A stretch of DNA of 64,000 nucleotides from Liolophura sinensis (Eukaryota > Mollusca > Polyplacophora > Chitonida > Chitonidae), in NCBI RefSeq assembly GCF_032854445.1, contig NC_088300.1, forward strand, positions 24,779,608 through 24,843,607. Reading direction: 5' to 3'. Under the pieces are notes generated by a model. The model saw nothing but the letters and a program-made list of their open reading frames with translations, searched no databases and had not been told where the DNA came from. This document shows, one piece after another, positions 1 through 13,644 of the stretch. Made by a program: the position numbers and the translations under genes. Numbering within the stretch: position 1 is the first letter of the stretch; every line of letters begins with the position of its first letter.

Positions 1-3000
1 ACAGATCAGAACCACGGCTTTTCTTTATATAATCCCCATACATGTTTATTTCTTACTTTATGTGCTTTCTTTGCTGGTATGTGGAACTGGTGATGTATAC
101 GATTAAGATGCGCCATTGGCAATTCTCGGACAGACAGCCCACTTGACCCATAAGTCCTCGTTTAAATTATATGTTGGGATATTACTTACCTCGAGGGATA
201 ATACGTGAAAACCCGATACCACACCCAACTTTTACTTACCTGGAATATCCATTGTGGTTAAAAATTGGCCTACGAGTGTCTCTCACATTCACAGAATTAC
301 ATTTCCCTGTTGGTCGTATTTTTCTCGGCTGTCTGTAACTTATCATGTATCTGAAAATACTTTTTTTTAAAATATACTTTTCTAGATCTTTTTTCAGTGA
401 AATGAATGCAGTCAAATGTTTGGAGTTTATAAGGTATGCTGACGTTTGAATGAAATCTTGTGAACTATATTGTGTACCATTGCAAGAAATGAGGTAACAT
501 GTTTTTTTCAGTTTTAAGCTTTTTTTTTTAAGCTTTGTGAATGTTATTTTTTTCTTTGACAATTGAAGTCGTTATGGGTTTAATGTGGGCCATATACTCA
601 ACTTACATACGATCACCTTGTCGAACGTGTTCTTGTGTAAGTTAACATGTTCCAAAAATATTTTGGTATGTGTGTTATAGCGACGGGAAAGGGATAGAAG
701 GAACAGAAAATGGACACAGAGCGTTCTTGACTGAATCATATACGTCCATCGGTTGCAAATACCAGTCATACATTAGTAAATCAATAAATACATCGGTCGA
801 GCGGCTGCCCATTTCAGAGACGGTAAATATAAGCGCCGTAATGTTAATTCCTATATCATCGCCAATCCTACATTCCTATATGCATCGCCATGCATAATGA
901 AGGGTTTAGGCTAATAAACAATTTCCAAAAAAACGTCCAAAACCATCAGTCAAAGAACTAAGATGACATAGCAAGTAATAATTAAATTTGGACGGAGTCA
1001 AGTGAGGAGAAACAGTCAATGTGCAGTTTTCATAGATGTCAAAATTCACTGCATGACTATCAAAATGTACCCAGTGTGCCAAAAATATTCAGAGGGTAAT
1101 CTGCATACTGAAATGCCGCCTTCGATATCTTGTCTGAATGTTATGTTGAATAGGACAACGTCGATTTGCATATGAGTCTCGCATGTTCTTTCAAGGCTTG
1201 TGTTTTCTTGAAAGTTTTCTTGTTATTTGCACACACAAGACGATCACCCCTCAAGAGTGCAATTAGAAAAAGGCAACGAAAAGAAAACGTCCATAAAATG
1301 CAAGAAATAGGTATAAAAAGAAAATAATAAAACCTAACGGGACTAATATAAATATGCTAATCTTCAGATTTTAACAAAATTCTCGATCAAGAAGCAATAC
1401 TTAATCGAAAGTATTTGTTAATATCATAGTCACAAGCGCCATCTATATACACCATGCGGGTTCATTTCCAAGGGAGGTTATGATAGATAATATGTAGAAT
1501 TCTCACAGCATCCGTTACATTCTCGCCAAGCTTTATTCTCTTGCGGCATCCCCATCCGCTAAACACTAAAGATAAACGATACAAATACCCAATACCGTGA
1601 CCCTCTTTTGTATGTATAAACCGGACAAACCGGGGAGTACATTAAGAAATGAAATCACACGAATGATCGAGCAATTAAACCCCGCCGTGAGGTGTTTCTG
1701 CCCCCAAGTGTACAAGGTTAGCTATCTTTCTCGGAGAACTTCTTTCGACAAATTTCACATGTTTTACACGCACATTTTGTGCACTATCGCCGATTTCTGA
1801 TAACCAATCAGCTTTGTGCGGATATCTTAAGACAACATAATGTCTTTACTTCTCTGTATTATTCACCTTAAGCCTTGCATACCAATGAAACAAGTGTCAC
1901 GTAAAATGTTTTTTTTTGGCTGTGGCATACCAACAAGAACACACAATTCCGGTGTCTAGGTTGTTAAGGTGTGTCTTACGGCAAACGGCAAACAAATACA
2001 TCAACAAGTCCTTTATGGAAAATATTATAACTAAAAACCCCGAAAACCTATGGGTATATTGAAAGGAGAAATATTGAAATGAACACAGCCAAGCGGTGTT
2101 CTCTCTTATCACTCATTCTCATCAGCCAGCTTTTGAAGTGGTAAACCTTTCCAATGGAGTGGTAAGATGATTCAGTTTTTGATTCAGTTTTTAAGGTGCC
2201 ACTATGTAATATACCGTCTGCATAGGCGTGCCAGATGTCCCAAGAACAACATGCAAAACATGATTGCCCTCAGGCGTGTTAGTCTTTCTTGAAAGTTTTA
2301 CATTCTTTCATATACGTCTGGAAATTCTTTTCAACTTCGATCACAATTCCTCAATAGCCAACCAGGATTCTTCACAGTTTGGCGAAGCAGACGCTCGTGT
2401 AATTTCGGAGTTATTGGAGATGTTATCAGCTGTGTATGACCGGGTGTTTTATAGCTAATTAGGATACAACGTGGGTCTGGCCTGGTGATCAGCCCATCCG
2501 TTTATCACGCGGGGGATGACGTCTGCTTAGAGCGCACCCACAGTGCATCGGCCTGCCCCACCGTCTGCACTTATTATACCTTGTCAATAAAAATGTTTTT
2601 GCAGAAAGTCTTCCTGATCCTGGTTTTATCAAACATGCAAAACTAAACTTAAATCGCCTTTTCGCTCGTGAAAAATCAGCAATGGTATGTTGACACACTT
2701 TTGTGTTCTGCTAAGGAAAAGACGATCGTATTACATACATAACGGTTGGTATTTGATAGTGAGTTACATGTATTATCAAATGTCAGCATTAACATCATTC
2801 TTGTCAGCAGTTCAGAATACTAATCTATAGTGGCCCATCAGTTGATATGCCACTTGATTTGAATTTGCCCTTCTGTAGAAGGCTTTATGGTTTATAGCTT
2901 TCAGTGTGTCACGTCCTGGTGTTTATGACCTGTCATGAAGGACTGCCAGGGAGAGTCAATTCCTACATCTCCGAAGAGGTGTCGCTGTCATCTCTATCAC

Positions 3001-6000
3001 ACCACGCGTAGCCATTGTGGGTAGCGCACATATGTAACAAAAGGCTGGTATACGTCGTGTTCCTACAGAAGGAGAAGAAAAGGAAAACAGACTGGTGTTG
3101 TGGCCGTGCTGCTGATCAGGGCAGAGATAAAAGGGTAGTCACCACTGAGGCCAGAGCAGACCTGGATAAGGGAAAATCCGGGCTTTCTATCATTTATCTC
3201 CTTAATCTCGTTCTAGACAGTGATCAAAAGAAAAAGCGTCCGCCTCTGCGTTCGAGACTAACGACTGAGGGTCTACACGAGTAGCACAAATGCTTTCGAA
3301 TACATTTAAATTAAGCATATTTCGATTAATCGAAACTGCATTTTTATTTTTCAATGATCCAAGCCAAGCCCCCTGTCCTTGCGAGTCAGCAGTGTGAGTA
3401 TTTACTTATTTTATTGTTACCTTGAATCCGTAACGGCAGCTGATCTACCTCGCGGTAGCCTCTGACCGATGGGTCCCACGAAAGGTAAACCCCGGTTTGA
3501 CAAGCTTCAGAGGCAATAATTCCGACACTTGTACCTTGTTCTCAGCTCCAGGCTAATGCTGTGCCCGCTTTCAGAAAAAAGGGATGTATTATAGATTTGC
3601 CATTAAGATAGGGGACACTGTTAAATGTCGTTTGATGTTGAACGTGTAAAGAGGTGCTAGAACGTGCTAACGGTGACAAGAAAACATCTTGTCACACGCT
3701 AATATAAAAAACGCACGGTACCATCTGGTCATCCGCTCGGGCCATCGCATATCCTCCTCTTTTGTCAAAGAGAGAGATATATATATAAATACATATACAA
3801 ATATGTATACATAAACGAATATCATACCATGAACTTGGAACGACACAGATCTTAGCTTGTGTAGTCAGTACAGAAGTCCATTGAGATTGAAGAAAAATAT
3901 TTCACCTAGGGCTAGACAAATTGAGGATATGGTAGCTCCAAAGGTTATCACTTTCACCAGAATGCATAATAAATTTACTTCCTCCTGAAGACACATTCTA
4001 TCGGGATAGTTCAAATTCCTATTCATAGCTGATTGGTTCGTATTGCATATTTCTTTCTTCCGGATTGTTCCGCCACACATACGTCTCGAGAAACGTGACA
4101 TATCCACCCACCTCTTTCTGTTTACCAACTTTAAAAAATAAAAATAAAAATTAAGAAAAGATGTATTTCTCGGGCCTATGAATGTAAGCAGTGGTATTTT
4201 AATAAACACAGGCTTTATACCACTGCGCTATACTATGTCTGAATATGATTAACATTTCGTTTTAAAACTTAACTGGATTCAAAGCTAATAAACATATTTA
4301 GTTTACATGGATCGTATTTGCTTACGTCAGTGTATATCAGCCCCATGGTCTGGTTCTAAACGAGTTCCATTGGACAAACGAGCATAATTATATATATATG
4401 CATATATTTATAAAGTTACCATTGTAAATCGCTCACCAGAGAGAAATGCTTATATATAGACTTTACACATGTCCCTCATTCTACTTTTCGAGTTATGAAA
4501 ATAAGACATTGTTTAAACCAAGTTTATTTTGGAAGTGTTTATTTTATATTTGTTTATTTTGTTTGTTTTTCTTCTTCCCATCGTAAATTAAGGTTTGTTC
4601 TACTGACAAATTTAGTATTAGACTTTTGGTAATGCTTTATTATCGTGTCAAGTGTGAGGCTAACATCAAGACACAGTGATATTGCTTGAAGTATCGGTAC
4701 AGATGACAACCCTGTAAGTTTCAAACATTTCATTTATTTTCTTTGGCATTGTACTACTTATACACACGCGCGAATGTGGGGAAGCTCAGAGAGTCAGGTG
4801 TTAATTAAGAAAAGATACTATGGGAAAGTCGACAAAATGTACATTCGCACCCATCTCTTGTGTTGAAATTTTCACCTAATTAATATATATCGTTGTTTAA
4901 TCGAGTTCATGTAGTGTATATTGTCCTGTCAGCTTTTCCACGATATAATAATGCGATAACAAATGCATATAGATTTTAATTAGAAAAGCAAATGTAGACT
5001 CATCGCATTGTAAGTCTGACATCTATCGGTTAGCTGATATGGGTTTAGTTTATTAGTTCATAAGGTGTGTCAATGCACAAAGGAAGACTGTCGTGTCGGA
5101 GGATAAACTGCAAAGATTTTATTCGCATTCTTGTATAGTTTCGTTACTATTTCTATTAATTTCCTGGGATGATTATTGGCATGTCTGTTGCGAATTTGCC
5201 CATATGGACATGATATTTTGTATACAGACTATAGACCTTGGCTGTCTGAGAAAGTAGCTAAATCTGATGTTTTCGAATAGCTTAAATTCTAAAACAAAAA
5301 AACAACGATGTTGAGCGAATCAACTGTACAACTGAATACACATTGAAATTATATTTATATATTACCTTAACCTTGGCCTAACCTTGGCATATTTTTTTTT
5401 AAATTTAAATAATATTACAACTAAGAATAAAGCAAGCTTTGACAGAAGTCAAAATGTAAAACTTGCTCAAAACTTAAATTCTCAGACCTCGGGAATTAAA
5501 ACTGGGATTGCCTGGTAAGCGTTATAGTTAGATAAATGCAATGTCAATGTTTATGCCGTAAGCACATACGTGAGATCTTTAATCTTGTCAAAATTCGGTA
5601 TCTGCCAGTCATTCTTGTACCTTTCTCTAGCGCTTAGTGGAAATTATAACTAGGTATTGCTCCTACCATTCATTTCCCATTTTATAAGATAAGACCAGGC
5701 ATAATCAATATTTTATATTATGTATGGTGGCCACATATTTCATACTGCACTAACAAATAAAGTGTGTTTAGCCACAAAACTTTCTGCCAGTTTGAGCTAC
5801 CGAGCATTTGTATTGTAGATTGACAGCTGTGCTTTAACTGTAATTTAACAGCCATGCAACTGCAAGGGTAGTTATGTAAACAGGGTATACTTCATGAACA
5901 GTTACGGCCACATTAAGTGTTATGAGGATATAAACACTAATCAAATGTATGTACAAATGTATATACAAACTCGACGTAAACTTACAGCTACAAAAAGATC

Positions 6001-9000
6001 GTATATGTAAGTGAATTGGGAATCAATACTTTAAACACAGAGGAAGTATTTGTATTTGAGCAGTCAGATTTGTATATCCTTCTCTATTCAGTAAAATACT
6101 GCAAAATGGTCTGTATGTATACACCAATGTTATACTCCAGCTTCTCAGATGACCTGTCTTATACACGGAATGCATACATGCGTCAGAAAAGTCTCAATAT
6201 GGTAACGAGGCTTGATAAGTTAAGGCTTGATCAGATGATGACATTATCGGTCTGTACCATCCGGTCGCTTGAAATGTGTTAAATCTCAGACAACATCTGC
6301 ATGCGAAATTTTTAATTATGATTTATCTCGTATATTTTAAAGATGTCAAAGTGATCACTTGCTCTATCGCGAGCTTATCTTTTGTTGTTTTCTTAAGCCT
6401 GTAGGCATTTGAGTGTCGCCGACCGCAGAGGGTTGAGAGGGGGCAATACCTGGTAAGGTGAGAAATTGCCGGTAGATCAAAGAAGGAGAACCTTTGATGT
6501 CCCGACGCTTACAAATTAATGATACTCAAACGGCGTGAAAAGGAGCGTTAAGACAAAGTGTTGTGTGTGATACAGTCTGTATTAGTAAGGTCGTAAGCAA
6601 TGACAGACGCTGCTTTTGTTTTTCTTAATAAACAAAAATACATAGAACGTATACCATATGTACATCTCCGGGATTTCCTCCAGGCTGTTGAGGGTTTAAC
6701 TATCACATTGTTGGCGTTCTGCCTATAATGAATTCAAGTTATTTGCCATCAATAAATGAAGTCTTGAAAATCTTTTTTAGGAATCTGGCTTTGTAATCCC
6801 GTGAATGGCTAAGGCACCAAACTCTGTCGGACATCAAAGATTGTGCCACACGGCGTAAAAATAGATATTGCGTCTGGTTGGTTATTCTTAACCTTGTTAG
6901 AAAACACATGGCCTGAAAAAGTTGTGAAGTATGTGGTTATTTGTATTCGGGGTATAGACATACTGCAGAGTGGATCCTGTTTTGGAAAATTTCTTACCTT
7001 AATATGGAAAATGGAAATATTGTTGATAGCTATCATGGTGATTAATAACAGAGTGGCGCCTTTGTTTTACAATTTATCAAAGACAACAATAAACATACCA
7101 ACATTAGCCTTTCGCTTTAACAAGGTTATCGTTTTAACTTTGATGATGTGCCGTCAAGTTTAACGTTAGAGAAAGTGTCCAAATCCCATTTCAGGCCGTC
7201 ATTCACATAGTGTAACTCAATATATTTGGGAAAATGTTAACCACGGTTAAAAAATAACAAACGCTGTGAATAATAAGACTATTCTGATATTATATATAGG
7301 ATTTCTGACAATATGCACGTAACCCCTACACACACAAGCCACACTAATATACCTCAGTTGTTTTATGCATTGTATTTGTATAAAAAATATTATGATATAA
7401 ACAAAAGTGTCATTTTGTGTATTAAGTTATGGTGGACAATATTTAAAGAATACTATATATCTAGTAGACAATCTCGCATCACAGAACTAACGTGGCATGG
7501 ATATTCCATCGCCTTTATTATAAGTTTATTTATTTCAGAACGAGTATATAAATTGAGCAGAAATCTCTTATAAGTATTCTGTCGAATGGATATATATGCA
7601 TCTTGTTGACCAAAATTGCCATGTAAGTTATATATGAATAGATGCCCGATTAACTGCGGCTTATAAGCTAATATTATACACAGTTTGAGTACTGCTTGAT
7701 ATTTTACACGCCTAGAACATGGCATCTTTATGGCATCAGTGAAAAATTGACCTCTTCAGCTCTTTACGTGAACCGTTGCTAAAGCCTTACTTTATATGCT
7801 TTCTTGGATCTTCGGTTGTTTGTGTTGAAGGTTTGTTTTTTTTATTTATCAGTTTTAAATTGCCTTGCGATTATTTATTTTGTAAGCCCAGACAAGACAA
7901 TTTGAATGCAAATGACTGCCAAAAAATATATATGTACATGTAATTTCCGTATACTAGTAACGCGGTTCTATATATACTAATATGTATGTGGTGACATAAT
8001 CACCAGCACGCAATTCGCCACACATCCTTCAGAAAAAACTTTAGGCAAACTATGTAACGCAGCAGCTCCAAATAATATTTCTTTGAAAATCAGCGGTGAT
8101 GTTATGAGTTCATTATAGTGTTCAGCAATACGCGGAGAGCGTGTTTAGTAAATTTGACATGTTTTCATGCTTAATAGGGATATGTTTGTATCCTTTCAAA
8201 AGGGGTACAATGGAATAAACGAATGCTTTGCGAAAACCCCCGACTTGCAACATTCTCCCACGGCTGTCGGGTCAGAGGTGAAATTGAACGTATTGTGAAG
8301 ACTGACTGTTGGAAATAAACTGAAAGCATTTCAACACGAGACGCTGGCCTTATTAACGTTAAACCGTATGTTAAGCCTGATTACACAACCTTATGTGCTA
8401 CATTCAGGCGTATATAGACAACCACTGGAAACATAGTGTGTAACGTGTAGCTCTTTCCTTTGCAGTTCTTATCTTGCCGTATACAAGTAGATTATCTACT
8501 GTATGATTACAGCGGGATGTAATTGCAGAATGGCCTTAGCCTTCTAACTCAAGATTAGCAAACCGTCTTATGATGTTTTTTGTTTATACTTTTCCCTTAC
8601 CTGTTCCACAGAGCACAACTGCCCATATCATACCAAAGCAAGCATTTGTTCCAAAAAATTTATCTGGAAACATTAAGCCGATGATTTCACATTAAAAACC
8701 TTTAAACCAAGTAAGGGCAAGAATCTAGAAAACATGATAATATACATATTTATGACTAATTACATGAAGATAAAGAAACCTTTTCACAGAAAGAACGGTT
8801 TTCAAGAAGTTAATTTTCCACTTATTACAGAATAGTACAGTAAAAAGAATCCAAGTGCTCTTGACTATGAATTAACCCTTTCACGGGTGCAAACACTGAG
8901 GAAAACCTATTCGTAACATGTAATAAAGTCTTTATAAGCTTCTCATTGTTGATATATACTTAAACGTTCCATATTTTTAATCAACACTAATATAACACGC

Positions 9001-11050
9001 ACAAGAAACTCACATTGTAAGATCAGTTATTCAGTTCTTCAGTACCAGCATCCACAAGTACTGTAATCTGAGATGCACCATTTGTGTTTTCGTTTTGCAT
9101 TTTCTTCTTGACATGATCGGCTCTCATGGATAAACATATAAAGTGTATCCAGTTAAAATCTGGAGTAAATATCTAATATATATATAAACATGGTTTAACA
9201 GGTATAACGCTGAAGAACTGACATTTAATAAAATCATGCTGGAATGAAATCGAAATCAGGGACAATGTTGTCTGATTTAAAAATAAATAGACAGCTTATA
9301 ATTTAAGACAAATATTCACTTTGTTGTCTTTATTCATTTATTGGAGTATTTACCACATATCCTCCTATAGCGTGAAAGTAAATATTATAATAAAAAAAGC
9401 AAAACATATCCCATTGTGCCAGAAATATTGGAAGCCAGCTATTCATCATAAAATACAACGACATAAAGCAAATCATCAGGGGCGGAAAAACTGTGTATTG
9501 TATAAATTTTCATCCAAGTCGGTGTAAGGATTCTCACGCCCATTGTGCTTAGTCGTGGATAATTACAAATGTCGCTTAAAGAGGACCACTTTTTGCCAAA
9601 AGAATTATCCCTGAGACATTGTCACCGACAAAAAATCACAGAACTGTGATTCCTTGACTCATTTATACCAAGCTGAACTATATCTGACAAATTCTCTGTA
9701 TTCAAAAACACGCAAGTGGAGGACATAATACCGAGCAAGGTGTCTATATACAGCGCTTTCTTTTTTATTTCTATTTTAATTTAACTATTTTGTTTCCTTA
9801 TTTACTTTTTTACAGATTACCTATTCATTTTTGTAAAATGTTTCGACCCGTGAATGCTTTAAATTTAGACAAAGCCTGGTTAAATTAGAATGAACATATA
9901 TATCACTTGCTGAGGGACTTCGATGCATGATTAATGAAACCGGGTTCAACTGCGCATGCGTGTATGCGTGTATGCCTGTACTATATAAAGGCATGTCTGT
10001 TTAGCGTGATGGATGAAGCGCCAGTGTAAGGCTATTTTCTCACTGGATTTTATTATCATCGGTTACTTGCAAATATAAAGACATCTTAAACAAATTTGAA
10101 TAACATTGGTAACAAATAAGAAAAACGGAGCGCAGATAGCAATCAGTTAACTAAACAGGGTCCCTTAAAGATAATTATAAAGTCGCTTTATAAGTACACC
10201 TGTCAAAAGACATCAAAGGCCCTGCCCCCCCGCGTAATAGCATAAGGTTGCGCGGTAACAAATGAAAGCTTTTAAGATGCCAAAGAGTTGGCGATATGAT
10301 AAATACAAATACGCACAGGTTCATTAAGTAAATGTTGGCGTAACTCCTGATTCACATGAAATGGGCCTGATACATGGTTTAATGGTTTACTGACTCCGTG
10401 AAACATCTAAACGTGCTGGTTGGCTGTCTATGATGGATTGCTTCGGTGAATGTCTAAAAATCCCTGCTTACGTTCATACATTCGTACCATTAAGGCCATT
10501 AGTATTGGCTACAGTACTGATTCTTAACAAACAAGCTTTAATGATGTAAAAGTTTGTGCAATCGTTTAATTTCTTACAGATAAGGCCTATCACATACACA
10601 CTGTCGGACATAAACATACATTAATTGTTTTATTGGTATACAGTATGTACGTCTATCACAAATCATGCAGTTGCTTTGATATATATCAGTGGATATGTTG
10701 TATGTTAATCGTATGTTAAACTAAACAAACAATATTTATTTCTTTCCTACCCTCATCGTATTATAATTAAATTTGCAAAAAATATCTGATTTACTCCAGA
10801 TTTGTCCTGCACCCGAATCAAATATTTGATATACAGGTTTGTGTGAAACTTACAGCTTGCTGATTATTAAATACAATGTATTTTTTATACACATACAAAA
10901 TAGGTCTGAAGGGTTAAAAGCTTAACGGTGATATTAAGAAGGATTTTACACTTTTTGTAGGCAATTTTTAGCAGTTTTAAATGTTTGATACCCCAAAGCG
11001 TACCGGTATGGCGTAAAAACTGCACCGGGCACCCCAGCAGAAATCTTAGA
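1..11050. other. Gene-free AT-rich region (left desert, part 1)
   Basis: No reading frame here resembles a known protein, and the short frames present look like chance open stretches. The sequence is unique-looking AT-rich DNA with short simple tracts, for example an AT-rich stretch near 3774-3810 and a small GTATGCGT-type repeat near 9955-9980. No SINE with a recognisable head or tail was found. I cannot rule out small non-coding RNAs or enhancers. Confidence 0.6.
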
Positions 11051-11059
11051 AATTAGTAG

Positions 11060-11235
11060 GACTACGGAAACTGGAAGCGCCAGGAAACTTTCACCTTGCA
11101 TGGAACTTGGAAACATCATAGAAAATGCACACACCGGGGAAATTAAAAGCACCAAGGAAATTGAAGCACCAAGAAAGTTTGAAACACCACAAAAATTGAA
11201 AGCACGAATTAAATTGAAAGCAACATGCACAGAGA
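11060..11235. repeat. Degenerate short tandem repeat, about 17-18 bp unit
   Basis: The segment repeats variants of GAAATTGAAAGCACCAAG with many substitutions and small length changes. The 106-codon open stretch on the minus strand over it is a by-product of this periodicity and shows no protein family features. Confidence 0.5.
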
Positions 11236-12164
11236 TAGGGAGCACCAAAAATCCAAAACTTTCCAACGTAGATCTATAGAACAGAGGGTGCCTCCTTGAC
11301 CAAGATCATTTCTCAATAGTTGCTACTGCTACTACATAATCATTTGGTTACCATATGCATGCACCGTGAACAACGCCGTCGTTTTCAAAGTCTAGCTCAT
11401 TTAAGGTGAATTAAGAACATGTTGTTCATTACGAGAAACAAATTGTTATGCAACAAATGTTATTTCCTTTGTATGTCAAAACTTATGTACGATAGGAATC
11501 CAGTTATAGATAAAGGACATTTCCAAAGGAAAATCAAATTGCTTTCAAGAAGTACATGAAATTATTTGTTTAACAAAAATGTGATACTTTTTAAAGATGA
11601 AAATGTCTGTCTTCACGGAAACCCTAAATCCTATATTTTGTACGACAGCTCAAAGTAACAAATACCTGATAAATTCTAAAGGTTGGCCACATATAGTTTT
11701 CAGCTCCTGGTAATTAAAAACAAAACTATAGTACATTGTAAAAATATGAACAAATGGAATGTATACTACTACTACTACGAATGCAGGATGCCTGTTGATG
11801 ACTGATCTTTGCTGAGGTGTATATTAAGAAAGGTTTAGGAGGTGAGAATGATATTGTCAAGAGACATCATCTAGGTATGCTCATTCCGCATGTCTCCGAG
11901 ATTCCCAAACACTTGCCAAGAGTGGTGGTGTTTTGTTTTGTCTTTGCTCAAATACATAGCCACGCAAGTACATACATATATTAGTATTTTTTCTTTATCT
12001 TCCCCAAAAAAGGTTAAATATATTTGTGGAAATCCTAGAGAAATATTGCATCACGCCAGCAGAAAGTATTGCAATACGCAAAATCATTAGTAAAAGTATA
12101 GACATCTGCGACGAGAACTGGTTGTGTCACATGGTGAGCTAGTCCACTCTATCACAGTACCATC

Positions 12165-12700
12165 ATTGTATCATCCCGACCATAGTACGTAGCGATGGGA
12201 CGATGCCATAAACCGATGTGACAAGGACACAAAGCGATGACATGATGGAACGAAGCAGCGATGGGATGATGTGACTGACCGATGACACGATGACCATCGC
12301 GTCGTACAATCGTATCATTAGTCTTTTGACAATCATGGCGTTAACTTTTAATTATTTTGTTTTATTTCTCCTTCGCTTCGTGCACTACTGTTTTGAAAAG
12401 CACAAGTAATGGAGAAGAAAATAATAAAGACCATAACACTCCGCTTTTACAGGGTGATGGCAGAAAACGATATGCCGATAGTGCTAAGTCACTCCACGAT
12501 TGCACAAAGCGGTGGTCATCGTGTCTTCGTTTCTTATCATCGTGTGATCGCTTCGCACCATCGTCCCATCGCCTCCTGTTATTGTTCCATAGCTTTATAC
12601 CAACGCGTTTCTTCCAGCAGTTTTCAATATGGCTTCGTCACATCGTCCCATTACTTCGTCGTGCCATTTTGTCCCGTCGCTCCTACCACCTTGTTATTAC
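12165..12700. repeat. Inverted pair of degenerate CGATG-rich repeat blocks
   Basis: The left block (about 12165-12305) is made of variants of CGATGGGACGATG, ACCGATGTGAC and CACGATGACC. The right block (about 12510-12700) carries the reverse complements, such as CACCATCGTCCCATCGCC and GGTCATCGTGTCTTCG. About 200 bp of other sequence separates them. The pair could fold into an imperfect cruciform or a long RNA hairpin. The two open frames that cross the right block (12357-12734 and 12409-12861) are rich in S, H and R because of the repeat and are not credible genes. Confidence 0.6.
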
Positions 12701-12769
12701 TTTGCGCCATCATACCTTCTCTGTTCCCCTGTGATAGACAAATGTACAATTGTACGATCATGACTAACC

Positions 12770-13640
12770 GGCTTCCGTATTTAACCCATCATTCAGTTAC
12801 ACCGGACAGGGCGTACCTGTTAGTCAACCTTACCCGACAATGCAGTCACATAATGGCCTGACAGCGTGTACCTGTTTGTCAAACTGACCCGGCCATTCAT
12901 TCGCATAATGGCCAGACAGCGTGTACCTGTTTGTCAGACTGACCTGACCATTCATTCGCATGATGGCCAGACAGCGTGTACCTGTTGGTCCGACTGACCC
13001 GACCATTCAGTCGCATGATTACCAGACAGCGCGTACCTGTTTGTCAGGCTGACCCGACCATTCATTCGCATGATTACAAGACAGCGTTTACCTGTTTGTC
13101 AGACTGACCCGACCATTCATTCGCATGGTGGCCAGACAGCGTGTACCTGTTGATTAGACTGGTCCGACCATTCAGTCGCATGATTACCAGACAGCGCGTA
13201 CCTGTTTGTCAGACTGACCCGACCATTCATTCGCATGATTACCAGACAGCGTGTACCTGTTTGTCAGACTGGCCCGACCATTCAGTTGCATGATGGCCAG
13301 ACAGCGTATACCTGTTTGTCAGCCTGACCCGACCATTCAGTCGCATGATGGCCAGACAGCGTGTACCTGTTTGTCAGACTGACCCGCCCATTCATTCGCA
13401 TGATGGCCAGACAGCGTATACCTGTTTGTCAAACTGACCTGACCATTCATTCGCATGATGGCCAGACAACGTGTAACTGTTGGTCAGACTTACCAGGCCA
13501 TTAAGTTGCATGATGACCAGACAAGGAGTACCTGTTGGTCAGACTTACCGGGCCATTAAATCGCATGATGTTCAGACAACGAGCACCTGTTGGTCCTCCT
13601 CATCGGATCATTCAGTAGCATTGCGACCAGACACCATTGG
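12770..13640. repeat. 55-bp satellite array, about 16 copies
   Basis: The GACAGCG core recurs at 12805, 12860, 12915, 12970, 13025, 13080, 13135, 13190, 13245, 13300, 13355, 13410, 13465, 13520, 13575 and 13630, exactly 55 bp apart each time. A typical unit reads GACAGCGTGTACCTGTTTGT, then CAGACTGACCCGACCATTC, then ATTCGCATGATGGCCA. The central copies are the most alike, and both edges decay by substitution without length change. Two sub-variants differ before the core (GATGGCCA versus GATTACCA). The unit is not a multiple of three and no coding use is seen. Confidence 0.93.
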
Positions 13641-13644
13641 TCTT

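Noticed and set aside
10946-11266. 106-codon minus-strand frame with hydrophobic stretches
   Set aside because: It is produced by the degenerate 17-18 bp tandem repeat read on the opposite strand. The hydrophobic residues repeat with the DNA unit.
12357-12861. Two overlapping open frames of 125 and 150 codons
   Set aside because: They lie on a degenerate inverted repeat and the first satellite unit. The residue bias (S, H, R) follows the DNA repeat, and no family motif or splice context is present.
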